Assembly (NCBI GenBank): GCA_947179485.1 | Contig: OX359247.1 | Location: 28,434,801 to 28,498,800 of the forward strand | Direction of reading: 5' to 3' | Length of the DNA stretch: 64,000 nucleotides | Source of the DNA: Allacma fusca | Taxonomy: Eukaryota > Arthropoda > Collembola > Symphypleona > Sminthuridae | Shown here: in pieces, positions 51,993-61,625 of the stretch | Numbering within the stretch: position 1 is the first letter of the stretch | Layout of the letters: each line of letters begins with the position of its first letter | Program-made: the position numbers and the translations under genes | Notes under the pieces: generated by a model | Database searches by the model: none | What the model was told of the DNA's origin: nothing | What the model saw: the letters and a program-made list of their open reading frames with translations, nothing else

Positions 51993-54900
51993 ATGGACAG
52001 TTTAAAGAAAATTAGGGCTCCGATCCGTGCGGCCATTACTCGTAATGGCGATCTGCTCGAAACTGAACTTGAAAATGTTCCGCTAGATAGAGCTAGGATC
52101 GAGTGGTTGTATGCCATTTTGGAGGAGAAGGGCAGTGAATTGGAGACAGCCGATCACAACATTCAAGAGGCCTTAATCCAAGATGAGGTTTCTACGGAAG
52201 AATATTCTAAGGAATGCGAGGAAATTGATGCATTTAAAGAGAAGCTTATTTTGTACAGACTCCAAGTGAATACCATATTTAAGGAACAGAGTCCTTCCGT
52301 TTGTGCTGATGGAATGAGTGTGACTAGCTCAAAAAAGAAGTTTCGTCTTCCGAAGCTGGAGGTGCAAAAGTTTGGGGGCGATTTGAAGGACTGGCTATGC
52401 TTCTGGAGTCTCTTCAGGAAGATTCACGAGGATACTGAGATAGATGCAGAAGACAAATTCCAGTATTTGCTACAAGCCATAACCACTGGCACCAGAGCTC
52501 GAGAACTCATTGAGAGTTACCCTCCAACAGCGGAAAATTACCCAAAGGTTGTGGAGAGCCTCCAACAAAGGTTTGGGAGGGAAGAATTGCTGGTCGAAGT
52601 GTATGTGAGGGAGTTGCTCCGCCTTGTACTCCATAATGCGACAAATCCGAGGGAGAAAGTACAGGTAACAAAGTTGTACGACCAGTTGGAGTCCCACATC
52701 CGTGCTCTTGACACTTTAGGGGTTACCAGCGAAAAATGCGCCGCGATGCTTTATCCACTGGTAGAATCATGTCTACCCGAAGAAGTCCTTCGTGTTTGGC
52801 AGCGACATTCTCAGAATGCAGGAGTCTTGGTTGAAGCAGGAGCCGACCAATCCAAAAATCGGCTCACCAAAGTGTTAGACTTTCTCCGCACAGAAGTTGA
52901 AGGGGAAGAAAGGATTCGGTTGGCAAGGGCAGGTTTCGGGTTTACGTCCAAGAAAGAAAAAGCTTGTAAAGACAAGGAAGGTTTTGAAGATATTCCCACG
53001 GCTGCTGGATTGTTCAACGGGGAGAACCATCAAGGTAACCAATCCTCATGCTGTATTTTTTGTGGAAAGAAGCACCCGAGTCAAGAATGCTTCCAGGCCC
53101 AGAAGATGTCTCTGCCTGAGAAGAGGGCTCACATTCAGAAGAAACGAAGCTGTTTCACGTGTCTACGGATTGGTCACATGAGCAAGGATTGCAAGCAGGC
53201 AGTTAAATGCATTATTTGCAGCCAGAAGCACTATCCAGTGATGTGCTCCGAGTTGCCCCGTAAGAAGGACTCACAACCTGCCGTCAATACTGAAGGTATG
53301 ACAAAACCCAATTTAGCCATGTCTAACATGTCAGATACTCCTGAAGTTGTCCTGAAAACTCTGATGGTGACTGTGACCGTCGGAGATAAGTCACGTCAAG
53401 TACGCGTGTTGGTTGACGATGGTTCTCAGCGGTCCTATATTTTGAAGAGCCTCGCCGAGGGAATGAATTTGAACGCAACTGGAAATGAGGCAATGGTTCA
53501 TGCTCTTTTTGGCGGAGTGAAGTCGAGACCCGTGAATCACCTTCGTTATGAGGTTCCAGTTGGCAAACTGGACGGAACTTACCAATGCACATTGAAAATG
53601 CTCGATCAACAGACGATTTGTGCTGCGATTCCGAAAGTTCCAAGAGGTCCTTGGTTGGGGGAATTGAAGAAGAGGAAGATATGGCTTTCTGATGTTGGTT
53701 CAGATTGCCCCGAAGTTGAAATCCTCATTGGTGCGGATATCATTGGAAGTCTGATGACGGGACAAATACGTCGCCTAAAGTCCGGTCTAGTTGCAGTTGA
53801 GACCCGACTTGGGTGGACACTGATGGGAGAAGTCCCCAAATATGTTCGAAAAGATACCGCTGCCCTGGTTGTAACCAGCCTAGTAAATTCCGAGGCAAGT
53901 ATCTCTAATCTATGGTGTCTGGAGGCAATGGGCATTAGAGACCCTGTTGAAGTCAGCACCAGAGCGGAGCTGGAAGCAGCAGCCAAAGACCACTTCCTCA
54001 AGACCATCCGAGTGAATGCGGAGGGGCGCTACGAGGTACACCTTCCGTGGATTGAAGGTCATCCCAAGCTAGGAACCAATCGAGTTTTAGCGGAGAGGAG
54101 GCTGATGGCTACTACTAACAGACTGAAGGTTGAAAGGCGATTGCAAGACTACGCAGAAGTGTTCCAGGAATGGCTCATGTCAGGAATAATTGAGAAGGTC
54201 CCAGAAGACGAACAAGGATCTGCGGAGCATTACTTGCCTCACCGTGCAGTTTTTAAAGAAAACAGCTCCACCACCAAGGTTAGGCCAGTGTTTGACGCTT
54301 CTGCTCACGAGAAGCACTTACCGTCTCTCAATGATTGCCTCGAAAAAGGTCCCAATTTAATCGAGGAAATTTTGATACTTCTCATACGCTTCCGGGAGAA
54401 ACGGATAGGAGTCGTCGCAGACATAGCCAAGGCCTTTCTGCAGCTTTCTGTAGCTCAACGGGACAGGGACTATCTTCGTTTTCTGTGGTGGGATGGTCCT
54501 CAAATGAACCACATAATTACGCTGCGACACAAGAGGGTAGTTTTTGGAGTGTCCAGTAGCCCATTTCTTCTTGCAGCCGTCCTGGAGTACCACTTGGACC
54601 ATGCCCCACCTGACCTGAAAAAAATAGCTGAGTCCCTTCGAAAATGCTTTTATGTAGACAATTGCATCTCCTGCGTCAACAATGAAGCTGAACTCAAATG
54701 TTTTATTGAAGATGCTCAGAAATTATTGCTTTTGGGGAAATTTGACTTGCGTGGGTGGGAGCACACTGAAACGGTTCCGGTATCGGGTTCAGGGGATGAG
54801 GTTCAAGTCCTTGGATTGCTGTGGGACAAATTCGATGACACTCTAAGGTGTGACTTAAAGCCAGTACATAACCATGCAACCCAAGTCACAAAAAGGAAGA

Positions 54901-57281
54901 TTTTGTCGGTGGCTCATCAAATATTTGATCCCATTGGATTCCTGTGTCCGGTTACGTTACATCCGAAGATTCTATTGCAGTCTACATGGGAGTCAAAGGT
55001 AGGCTGGGACATAGAACTGCCGTCTACAATAACTGAGAAATTTCTCAAGTGGTCTAGTGAGCTGCAGGAGTTGTCGGAAATCAGAATTCCAAGGTGGCTG
55101 ACGGCGGACTCTAGTGACAAGAAGCACTGGAGTCTGCATACATTTTCAGACGCGAGTAAGTTGGCTTTTGCAGCTTGCACATTCATGAGAGCAGAGACTG
55201 ATAGGGGTATCGTGGTACAACTTGTACTTGCCAAATCTAGAGTAGCCCCGTTAAAGAGTGTGACAATTCCTAGATTGGAGTTGCTCTCTTGTCTTATGGG
55301 AACAAGACTTGCTACTGTTGTGAAGAACTCTCTCTGTATAGAAAATGTCCCTTGCTATCATTGGACGGACTCTTCTACAGCTTTGAGCTGGATTCAAAAG
55401 GAGGACCAATGGGCGACCTTCGTTGGAAACAGGGTACAAGAAATTCGGTCCTCCACAACTGCTGCTCAATGGAACCATGTACCGGGACATATGAATCCAG
55501 CTGATTTACCTTCTAGAGGGTGCAGTTCCCGGAATTTAGTAGAGTCTCGATGGTGGGAGGGACCACCATGGCTCAAATTATCTCCAGATGCCTGGCCGAA
55601 GTTAGTGCCCGATGTTGACGTAGACGCGGTTAACCTCGAACGAAGGAAGACAGTGACTTCCTTGTTGGCTTCAACAGTTGGATGGAGTACAGTATGTAAA
55701 TACTTTGACGATTTGAGCTCCTACTCGAAAATTGTTCGTAGAGTTGCTTGGTACTCTCGATTCATAAGCTGGTTAAAGAAGAAGCCGTGTCTAGGAAACC
55801 TCACGGTGGGAGAATTTGAGGCAGCCGAATGGAGTCTTCTCAAGACTGTACAGATGGAAACTTTTAAGGATAATGCGGAATTTGCAAAAGGGACTGTTGT
55901 TGTTCAAGATGGGTATGGACTTTTCAGAGTCAAGTCAAAACTGACAATGAGTGATGAACCAACAGATTTTAAGTTCCCCATTCTGTTACCTGGAAATCAC
56001 CCCATTACGGCATTATTGATTCTTGAGCACCACCTCCGGAATTCTCATGCAGGGATTCAGGTCATGATGTCTTCGTTGAGGGAGAAATTTTGGATTACCC
56101 GAGCGAGAAGATCCATTCGGACGATTGTTCGAAAATGCGTCCGGTGTCGCCGTTTCGAATCCAAGAATTTTGAAACCGATCCAGCGCCTTTACCAAAAGA
56201 CCGAATTCGTGAAGCGGCGGTTTTTGAGGTTGTTGGAGTGGATCTGGCCGGGCCGCTATATCTGAAAGGAGGATCAAAAGCCTGGGTCGTCATTTACACT
56301 TGCGCTGTATACAGAGCAGTTCACTTTGAACTGGTGACGTCCCTATCAACAGAGCGTTTTATGATGTCGCTTCAAAGGTTTGTAGCGAAAAGAGGTCGAC
56401 CATCCGTTGTTTACAGCGACAACGGAACTAATTTTGTCGGGACCGAAAATGTGTTTACCAAAGTGGACTGGAACCGAGTGGAGATTAACTCAAGTGTGCT
56501 CAGGATACAGTGGCGATTTAACCCTCCGTCAGCAGCCTGGTGGGGAGGATGGTGGGAACGAATCGTACGGATGCTGAAGACCCACTTGCGTAGAGTCCTT
56601 GGTAAAGCATCCCTGGATTACGAGGAGCTAAGTACTACACTAGCAGATATTGAGGCTGTCATCAACTCCCGCCCCTTGACATACATATCTGAGGATATGG
56701 AGGACCTAAGTCCAATCTCACCGTCGTTATTCCTGAAGGAAGGAAGAGGAGACGGTGTGCCGGAAGTGGACGTTGCTGACAAGCAGTCCCTGAACAAAAG
56801 GTGGCAGCACCGATTAAAATTAAGGGAACAACTCCGGAAGAGGTTTCGGGCAGAGTATCTAAGCCAACTAGTGCAACAGGCTGGGCCAATTTCAAAACTC
56901 TGTCGTGCTATTCGCGTGGGAGAAGTCGTCCTTGTTGGTAGTGACAACAAGAAGCGTCTCGATTGGCCTCTCGCAAAGGTTCTGGAAGTAATTCCTGGGA
57001 GAGATGGAAAGTGCCGAGTAGTCCGTTTGAAGACCGCTGTCGGTGAGTATGTGCGTCCGGTCCAACGAATCTACCCATTGGAGATAGCATCCGTTGAAGA
57101 CGTGAACATTGAAGAGGTTCCCGTTGCTGAGAAAGAAGTATATGGAAATCCTCCGGACGCAGCAAAGAAAAGCAACATGGAAGAGCAGACAAAGTTATTT
57201 AAAACTCGTTGTGGCAGAGTTGTCAAAGCCCCTGTCAAATTCTCTACGACCCATGTTTCATTATTTTCCCACTGTGTGTAA
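51993..57281 (+). CDS. gag-pol: BEL/Pao Gag-Pol polyprotein, intact, 1762 aa
   Basis: The start is the ATG at 51993, 15 nt after the primer-binding site; no earlier in-frame ATG exists. Domains by residue: helical Gag N terminus 1-110; DUF1759 Gag about 117-265; zinc knuckles C354-C366 (CX2CX3HX4C), C387-C400 (CX2CX4HX4C) and C406-C418 (CX2CX3HX4C); DUF1758-type aspartic protease about 455-610 with active site VDDGS 474-478; reverse transcriptase about 740-930 with motif A D810 and YVDN 887-890; RNase H about 1045-1175 with D1053, E1096, D1126 and D1171; integrase zinc finger H1347, H1352, C1382, C1385; catalytic D1417, D1476, E1522; C-terminal DUF5641 about 1600-1697. Gag and Pol share one frame with no stop or shift, so proteolytic cleavage must separate them. 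Two sites deviate from textbook form: DDG where DSG/DTG is usual, and YVDN where YVDD is usual. No envelope domain is present. Confidence 0.97.
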   Translation: MDSLKKIRAPIRAAITRNGDLLETELENVPLDRARIEWLYAILEEKGSELETADHNIQEALIQDEVSTEEYSKECEEIDAFKEKLILYRLQVNTIFKEQSPSVCADGMSVTSSKKKFRLPKLEVQKFGGDLKDWLCFWSLFRKIHEDTEIDAEDKFQYLLQAITTGTRARELIESYPPTAENYPKVVESLQQRFGREELLVEVYVRELLRLVLHNATNPREKVQVTKLYDQLESHIRALDTLGVTSEKCAAMLYPLVESCLPEEVLRVWQRHSQNAGVLVEAGADQSKNRLTKVLDFLRTEVEGEERIRLARAGFGFTSKKEKACKDKEGFEDIPTAAGLFNGENHQGNQSSCCIFCGKKHPSQECFQAQKMSLPEKRAHIQKKRSCFTCLRIGHMSKDCKQAVKCIICSQKHYPVMCSELPRKKDSQPAVNTEGMTKPNLAMSNMSDTPEVVLKTLMVTVTVGDKSRQVRVLVDDGSQRSYILKSLAEGMNLNATGNEAMVHALFGGVKSRPVNHLRYEVPVGKLDGTYQCTLKMLDQQTICAAIPKVPRGPWLGELKKRKIWLSDVGSDCPEVEILIGADIIGSLMTGQIRRLKSGLVAVETRLGWTLMGEVPKYVRKDTAALVVTSLVNSEASISNLWCLEAMGIRDPVEVSTRAELEAAAKDHFLKTIRVNAEGRYEVHLPWIEGHPKLGTNRVLAERRLMATTNRLKVERRLQDYAEVFQEWLMSGIIEKVPEDEQGSAEHYLPHRAVFKENSSTTKVRPVFDASAHEKHLPSLNDCLEKGPNLIEEILILLIRFREKRIGVVADIAKAFLQLSVAQRDRDYLRFLWWDGPQMNHIITLRHKRVVFGVSSSPFLLAAVLEYHLDHAPPDLKKIAESLRKCFYVDNCISCVNNEAELKCFIEDAQKLLLLGKFDLRGWEHTETVPVSGSGDEVQVLGLLWDKFDDTLRCDLKPVHNHATQVTKRKILSVAHQIFDPIGFLCPVTLHPKILLQSTWESKVGWDIELPSTITEKFLKWSSELQELSEIRIPRWLTADSSDKKHWSLHTFSDASKLAFAACTFMRAETDRGIVVQLVLAKSRVAPLKSVTIPRLELLSCLMGTRLATVVKNSLCIENVPCYHWTDSSTALSWIQKEDQWATFVGNRVQEIRSSTTAAQWNHVPGHMNPADLPSRGCSSRNLVESRWWEGPPWLKLSPDAWPKLVPDVDVDAVNLERRKTVTSLLASTVGWSTVCKYFDDLSSYSKIVRRVAWYSRFISWLKKKPCLGNLTVGEFEAAEWSLLKTVQMETFKDNAEFAKGTVVVQDGYGLFRVKSKLTMSDEPTDFKFPILLPGNHPITALLILEHHLRNSHAGIQVMMSSLREKFWITRARRSIRTIVRKCVRCRRFESKNFETDPAPLPKDRIREAAVFEVVGVDLAGPLYLKGGSKAWVVIYTCAVYRAVHFELVTSLSTERFMMSLQRFVAKRGRPSVVYSDNGTNFVGTENVFTKVDWNRVEINSSVLRIQWRFNPPSAAWWGGWWERIVRMLKTHLRRVLGKASLDYEELSTTLADIEAVINSRPLTYISEDMEDLSPISPSLFLKEGRGDGVPEVDVADKQSLNKRWQHRLKLREQLRKRFRAEYLSQLVQQAGPISKLCRAIRVGEVVLVGSDNKKRLDWPLAKVLEVIPGRDGKCRVVRLKTAVGEYVRPVQRIYPLEIASVEDVNIEEVPVAEKEVYGNPPDAAKKSNMEEQTKLFKTRCGRVVKAPVKFSTTHVSLFSHCV

Positions 57282-57337
57282 ACCTATGTATGTAATTAAC
57301 TAGTGAGTTATTTGATTTTGAATTCATAAAATAACTC

Positions 57338-57348
57338 AGGTGGGAGGA
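57338..57348 (+). promoter_or_regulatory. Polypurine tract
   Basis: AGGTGGGAGGA abuts the 3' LTR. It would prime plus-strand DNA synthesis. One T interrupts the purine run, leaving GGGAGGA as core. Confidence 0.85.
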
Positions 57349-57779
57349 TGTTGGAAATGAATCTAGGAGTGGAATCTCTGTAGATATGTAGCTGTGTGAG
57401 TTGAGTTTTTTGCAGTTCTCATTACTCGACTTCACACGAGTTACTCCGAAACGGAATGCTGACCGTTACAAATTCTATTGTTTGAGGAGTTGTGGCTATT
57501 ATTTAGCGTTGTAGAAGGCGCCTCTCCTCGGTCCGCACTCCTATTGTTCTAGGATGTATAAGAGCCTCTTGGCTCAATTTTTATAGGGTTCTATTATTAT
57601 TGAAAATATATCCAGTGTGTCACTATCGTCTTGCTGTAATCAGCACTATTGCCCTGCACACAATAAAATCAAGCTAAAAATATAAACTTGTTCTACAGTT
57701 ATTCTGTCTTGCATCAACAGTCTGCATCTGTTTTAGGGTAGCTTTTATAGTGAGTCCCAGCAGTAACCTAATTCTAACA
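57349..57779 (+). repeat. 3' LTR of the BEL/Pao element
   Basis: 431 bp, no difference from the 5' LTR found by eye. The functional polyadenylation signal AATAAA is at 57662-57667. Because the element is in the sense orientation, this signal could also end host transcripts. Confidence 0.95.
57662..57667 (+). terminator. AATAAA polyadenylation signal in the 3' LTR
   Basis: CACACAATAAAATC, equivalent to 51837-51842 in the 5' LTR. It is followed about 30 nt downstream by T-rich sequence (ACTTGTTCTACAGTTATTCT), as expected for a cleavage site. Confidence 0.6.
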
Positions 57780-57784
57780 TAGTG
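57780..57784. repeat. Right target-site duplication (TAGTG)
   Basis: TAGTG directly follows the 3' LTR and matches 51519-51523, fixing both element ends. Confidence 0.93.
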
Positions 57785-58245
57785 GAAGAGATCCCAAAGG
57801 CAGTACTTCCCTGAGTATGTAGATTCAATCTTTACTTATACCCATTCCTTTAAGTACTCTGACGCTACTAGTACAGTATTAAGGGTTAGTATTAAGCCTA
57901 CGCATTTTTTATTTCAGTGGGAGCTGTAGATATAATTATATGTAAATACATATGTGTATATTTAATACAAAGCGTTTGTACTAATGTGGAGGAACAGGAT
58001 ACATGCATACATCCCGTTATTTGTTTCCCCTCTGTATTAGTAGAGCTATGTATCTCCTTGTTGCTTGTATTAAATTACAAACAGGAGTTGAGTTGTTCTT
58101 TAGGCAGTGATAGGAGATGGGATTTGATCGTAAAAATATAGTGCGTATATATTTTACTCCCCGATTTTCTATATAGTTGAATGCCAAATAATGGAAATGG
58201 AAATATAAAAGTGTTTGTGCATGTGTGGAGTGTATATGTGTGTGA

Positions 58246-58249
<4 letters not shown>

Positions 58250-58294
<45 letters not shown>

Positions 58295-58323
58295 TGTGTA
58301 TGGGTGTGTGTGTGTGTGTGTGT
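58250..58323 (+). repeat. (TG)n microsatellite with interruptions
   Basis: Dense TG repeats broken by GAGTGTATGG; the poly-Thr-His frame on the other strand is an artefact. Confidence 0.96.
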
Positions 58324-59497
58324 CTGTGTGTGAGTACGAGTAAATACCAGGAACGGGGAGATGAGAAAGAGAAGAGTGGAGATAAACGGATGTATACATA
58401 GGATATATACATGGAGAGGAAAGATTTTGGAAAGAGTTTATGCGGTTAACTATCATTGTGCAGACACACGAGCAGTACATTAAGTTCCTTGAGTAATGTA
58501 ATGGAGTAAGTAATGTAACGATGTGGGCAGTAACTGACGATGAATGAAAGAAAGAGCGATGATGGATGAGTCTGATATTATTATTTTTTTTTCAAGATTT
58601 TATCGCGAATCTTCTAGTACAGTATTCATTACTACTCTTCCTTTATATCTATATCCATATGGATACGGGAGCACAAAGTTTTTCTATAGGAGTGTATGTG
58701 CATGCATTAAGTCTATTAATACAGACTGTAGAAACTACAGTACTCTGGGACTCCGCATCTGTACTCATACTTATAGATATAGGTAGATTGTCATTTACTT
58801 TTTATTTGCCTCAGTGGAATTCCATTGGAACAAGGGAATCCAGCTTATTTATTTTCGTATGGATTTTTTGTTGTATCCACTTTCCTCTCTATTAATGCTC
58901 TACTACACTGCAACTACATGCACCAGCTAAAAGATTAAGAGAGTTGAGCGAAGCCCTGCTCCTACTCTGTAGTTTCGTAGATCTTACTTGTCAGAAAAGA
59001 AAACTTTCCTGAGAAGGGAAGTTGGAAACTGGAAGTTTGCTTAGCTGGATGAGGAAGCCGGGACAGTTTTTTTCCCCTTTCAGATAAAGTGTGTGTTGTT
59101 GTCGATTCCTGATATTTTTAAGTGTCATTTGAGTCGTGACTGTGTGTTTAATATGTCGGTAAATGATTCAATCTGGAAACTATTTTGGAGGATGTGTGTA
59201 ACTTAACTACGTGTGTATGTTTTCTATTATGAGGGAATTGCATGTCCAACTCCCATTCATCAACTCGACTGTTTTCTCTATTATTATCTCCATATTTGGT
59301 TGGGCCGTGGGCTTTTACTAGTCTAGCTATTCCATATATACATAATAACACATAAGTATATACATGATAGCGTATAGGACTGCTTTTAATATATTCTCTG
59401 TAGCTACTGGCTCAGCACATGGTTAATCATCCCTTTTTGTTAAGTTGCTCCTGAATTTAGGAAAAGTTTTCGTGAGCAAGTTTTCAAAGTAGGTGCG

Positions 59498-59542
59498 AGA
59501 GAGAGAGAGAGAGAGAGAGAGTGTGTGTGTGTGTGTGTGTGT
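59498..59542 (+). repeat. Compound (GA)n(GT)n microsatellite
   Basis: About 24 nt of GA followed directly by about 21 nt of GT. Confidence 0.96.
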
Positions 59543-61499
59543 AAGTGTATGTGTGTGTGTGGACATAGTATTACGTATGTATGTGAGTATATTCGGATGA
59601 ATGCAGATGCTACTACATTAAATATGCTATGTATAGGTATATATATAAATAAAGTATCCCTGTATGTATTATTCCTGATTTCAAAACTCCTTTAATGGGA
59701 TAATTTTATACACTAACGTCCAGGCAGTTGTGGCATTGAATTACTGAATAGCTCTTGCAGTAACTGTCTACATACACACAGAGAACTTTCGGTACGGCAT
59801 GTGTTGTCAGATAAATAATGGTACATACATGCACGTTCACTCCTGAAAGCATTTATTACAGTTTTTCATACATACATATTATGTAGATAGATAAGACCCA
59901 TTGAAGGAGAAGGAATAAAGGGTAGTTATCAGTTATTGTTGTCTTCAAGTGTACAAAAAGCGTATTTTATTTAAAAGCTTTGGAAGGAATAGACGAAAGA
60001 AGAAGGAGAAGAAGAAAAAGAAGAAGCTTCTTCTTTTGTGGTTTTTCTCCAGCCTTATAATTACCACTGACTACTGTTTCATTAGATAACATTAGATATG
60101 ATAACAGGTTGTGTAGCTATACTGCTCATTTCTTCAGCTGTCGTTGTGAATCTAAAGATCCATGCGTGCTCCACTACTTCTACTACTACTACCACTACTA
60201 CAGACTGTTTGTATTACAGGGAGTGTAAATCTTGTAGGAGTCTCCGCATCCGTAGTATTAGGAGGTAGAACAGACTTTAAAGTTCCTCTGACAGTCTTTT
60301 TTGAAAGTGTATGGTTGCATATGATGTATGTATGCATGTACATATGGAAGTAGTATTGCTATGACTGAGAGAGAATCTTTTTACTAGTATTTTTTTTTTA
60401 ACCAAGTGCATCACATGCATTTTTATCACTCAAATGCTATATATCTTTAGGACACGTAATCCTAAGATTGGCTTCCCTCACAGGAGATGAACAAGGGTAA
60501 AGTCCTGGAGGCTGTAAGCAGAGAGATAGTAGACGTTACTTGCATGTGCAATAGTAGTATTCTTTATTATGCTCATTAAATGCAAGGATTGTTACAGGAT
60601 GAAATGAGAAGTTGTATTTTAATACTGGGTTGTGCATACTACAGTTAATTCTCCTGTAAAGTAGGAAGATAGTGGGTATACATGGGAGAGGTGTTGTGTA
60701 ATGGGGATAATATTCTAAAATATCCGACGTAATAGCTGGAGCATGTACCTACACTATATTTACCTATTATGTACATTACGTATACATGTGTACACACATG
60801 AAAAGTTGCATTTTACTTTTTGAAAATACATATATAGCATCTCCGTCCTCGTAATGTATATGTATGTCTGTATGTATATTCCCATTGACGAAAAATTATC
60901 GTCAGAAGTTTCCCGTAGAACATTCAAGTGTGCCCATTAAAATCAAGTTAATATCCTTCTACCTCATTCTATTGGGTAATGTCTTAAGTGAAGATGGAAG
61001 TATGTCTGATTCTTATTTACGTACTACTTAGATTCTAGTATTCTTTGAATAGTCATTAAATAAATCTAAAAGTATATTTATTTTATTTCCTTGCCAACAT
61101 CTCTACCTCTCTCTCTCTCTGTCTTTCTGTACATACATAGGTTCTAAACTCTTGTTATAGTAGTTCAATCCCTAGGGTATGGAATAATTTTGAATTCGGA
61201 GTATTCTTTGTGTACTGACTACTGACTGTACTGTAATTTAGTGTGTACACAAATACATACATATATGCACAATGAAAATAATATTATACAAACTATGTAC
61301 ACAAGATGGTTTTTTAAAGGGAGTGAAATACGGCAGTATTAATTATTTCGCCTTGTCCTACTTTTGTAAGATTTTGAGATTATTATTTTAAAATAATGCC
61401 AGTAGTATCTATGTCTATGTTCATGCCTGGAATCGGAGTCCGCTGTTTTATATGGAGACATTAGAGTCCTAATAATATTGAACAATATTATTTTTCCAG

Positions 61500-61625
61500 G
61501 TGACAATGGAGGTTCTTCCCGAGAAAGCATTGCAAATCTATTGGATGAAGGACTTGGCACTTCCCTGGATGGGACGGATGAGATCTCTTCCTCTATTCAT
61601 TCAACATTAGGACGAAACGACTCTG
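61500..61625 (+). CDS. Internal coding exon of the same unrecognised gene
   Basis: A 126-nt exon between ATTTTTCCAG (ending 61499) and CTCTG|GTGAGT. It enters and leaves at phase 1, so it is symmetric. The only frame open through the exon is the one dictated by the upstream exon; joining restores a Gly codon followed by DNGGSSRESIANLLDEGLGT and ending near STLGRNDS. The 41 whole residues are acidic and rich in Ser, Gly and Asn, suggesting a disordered or activation segment. Being symmetric, it could be skipped without shifting the frame. Family not recognised. Confidence 0.78.

Larger units (their letters stand above)
51524..57779 (+). mobile_element. Complete BEL/Pao LTR retrotransposon
   Basis: A 6256-bp element with 431-bp LTRs (51524-51954 and 57349-57779) of equal length that I read as identical. 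They start TGTT and end AACA. The target duplication TAGTG is perfect on both sides, matching the 5-bp size known for BEL/Pao. A primer-binding site (51960), one Gag-Pol frame (51993-57281) and a polypurine tract (57338) are all in place. There is no envelope ORF. Identical LTRs plus an undamaged frame mean a very recent insertion and a probably active copy. It lies in the sense orientation inside a host intron. Confidence 0.97.
50938..61499 (+). other. Intron between the two supported exons, carrying the BEL element
   Basis: A phase-1 intron of 10.6 kb with donor GTGAGT at 50938 and acceptor ATTTTTCCAG at 61499; CCTAATAAT about 30 nt upstream is a plausible branch site. A complete BEL/Pao element (51524-57779) makes up about 6.3 kb of it. 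Without the element and one target copy the intron would be about 4.3 kb. The rest is microsatellite and unique A+T-rich sequence, including a long (TG)n block at 58250-58323. Confidence 0.72.

Noticed and set aside
53323-57192. Minus-strand ORFs of 70-133 codons inside the BEL element
   Set aside because: Shadows of the Gag-Pol frame on the other strand; no independent start context or motif.
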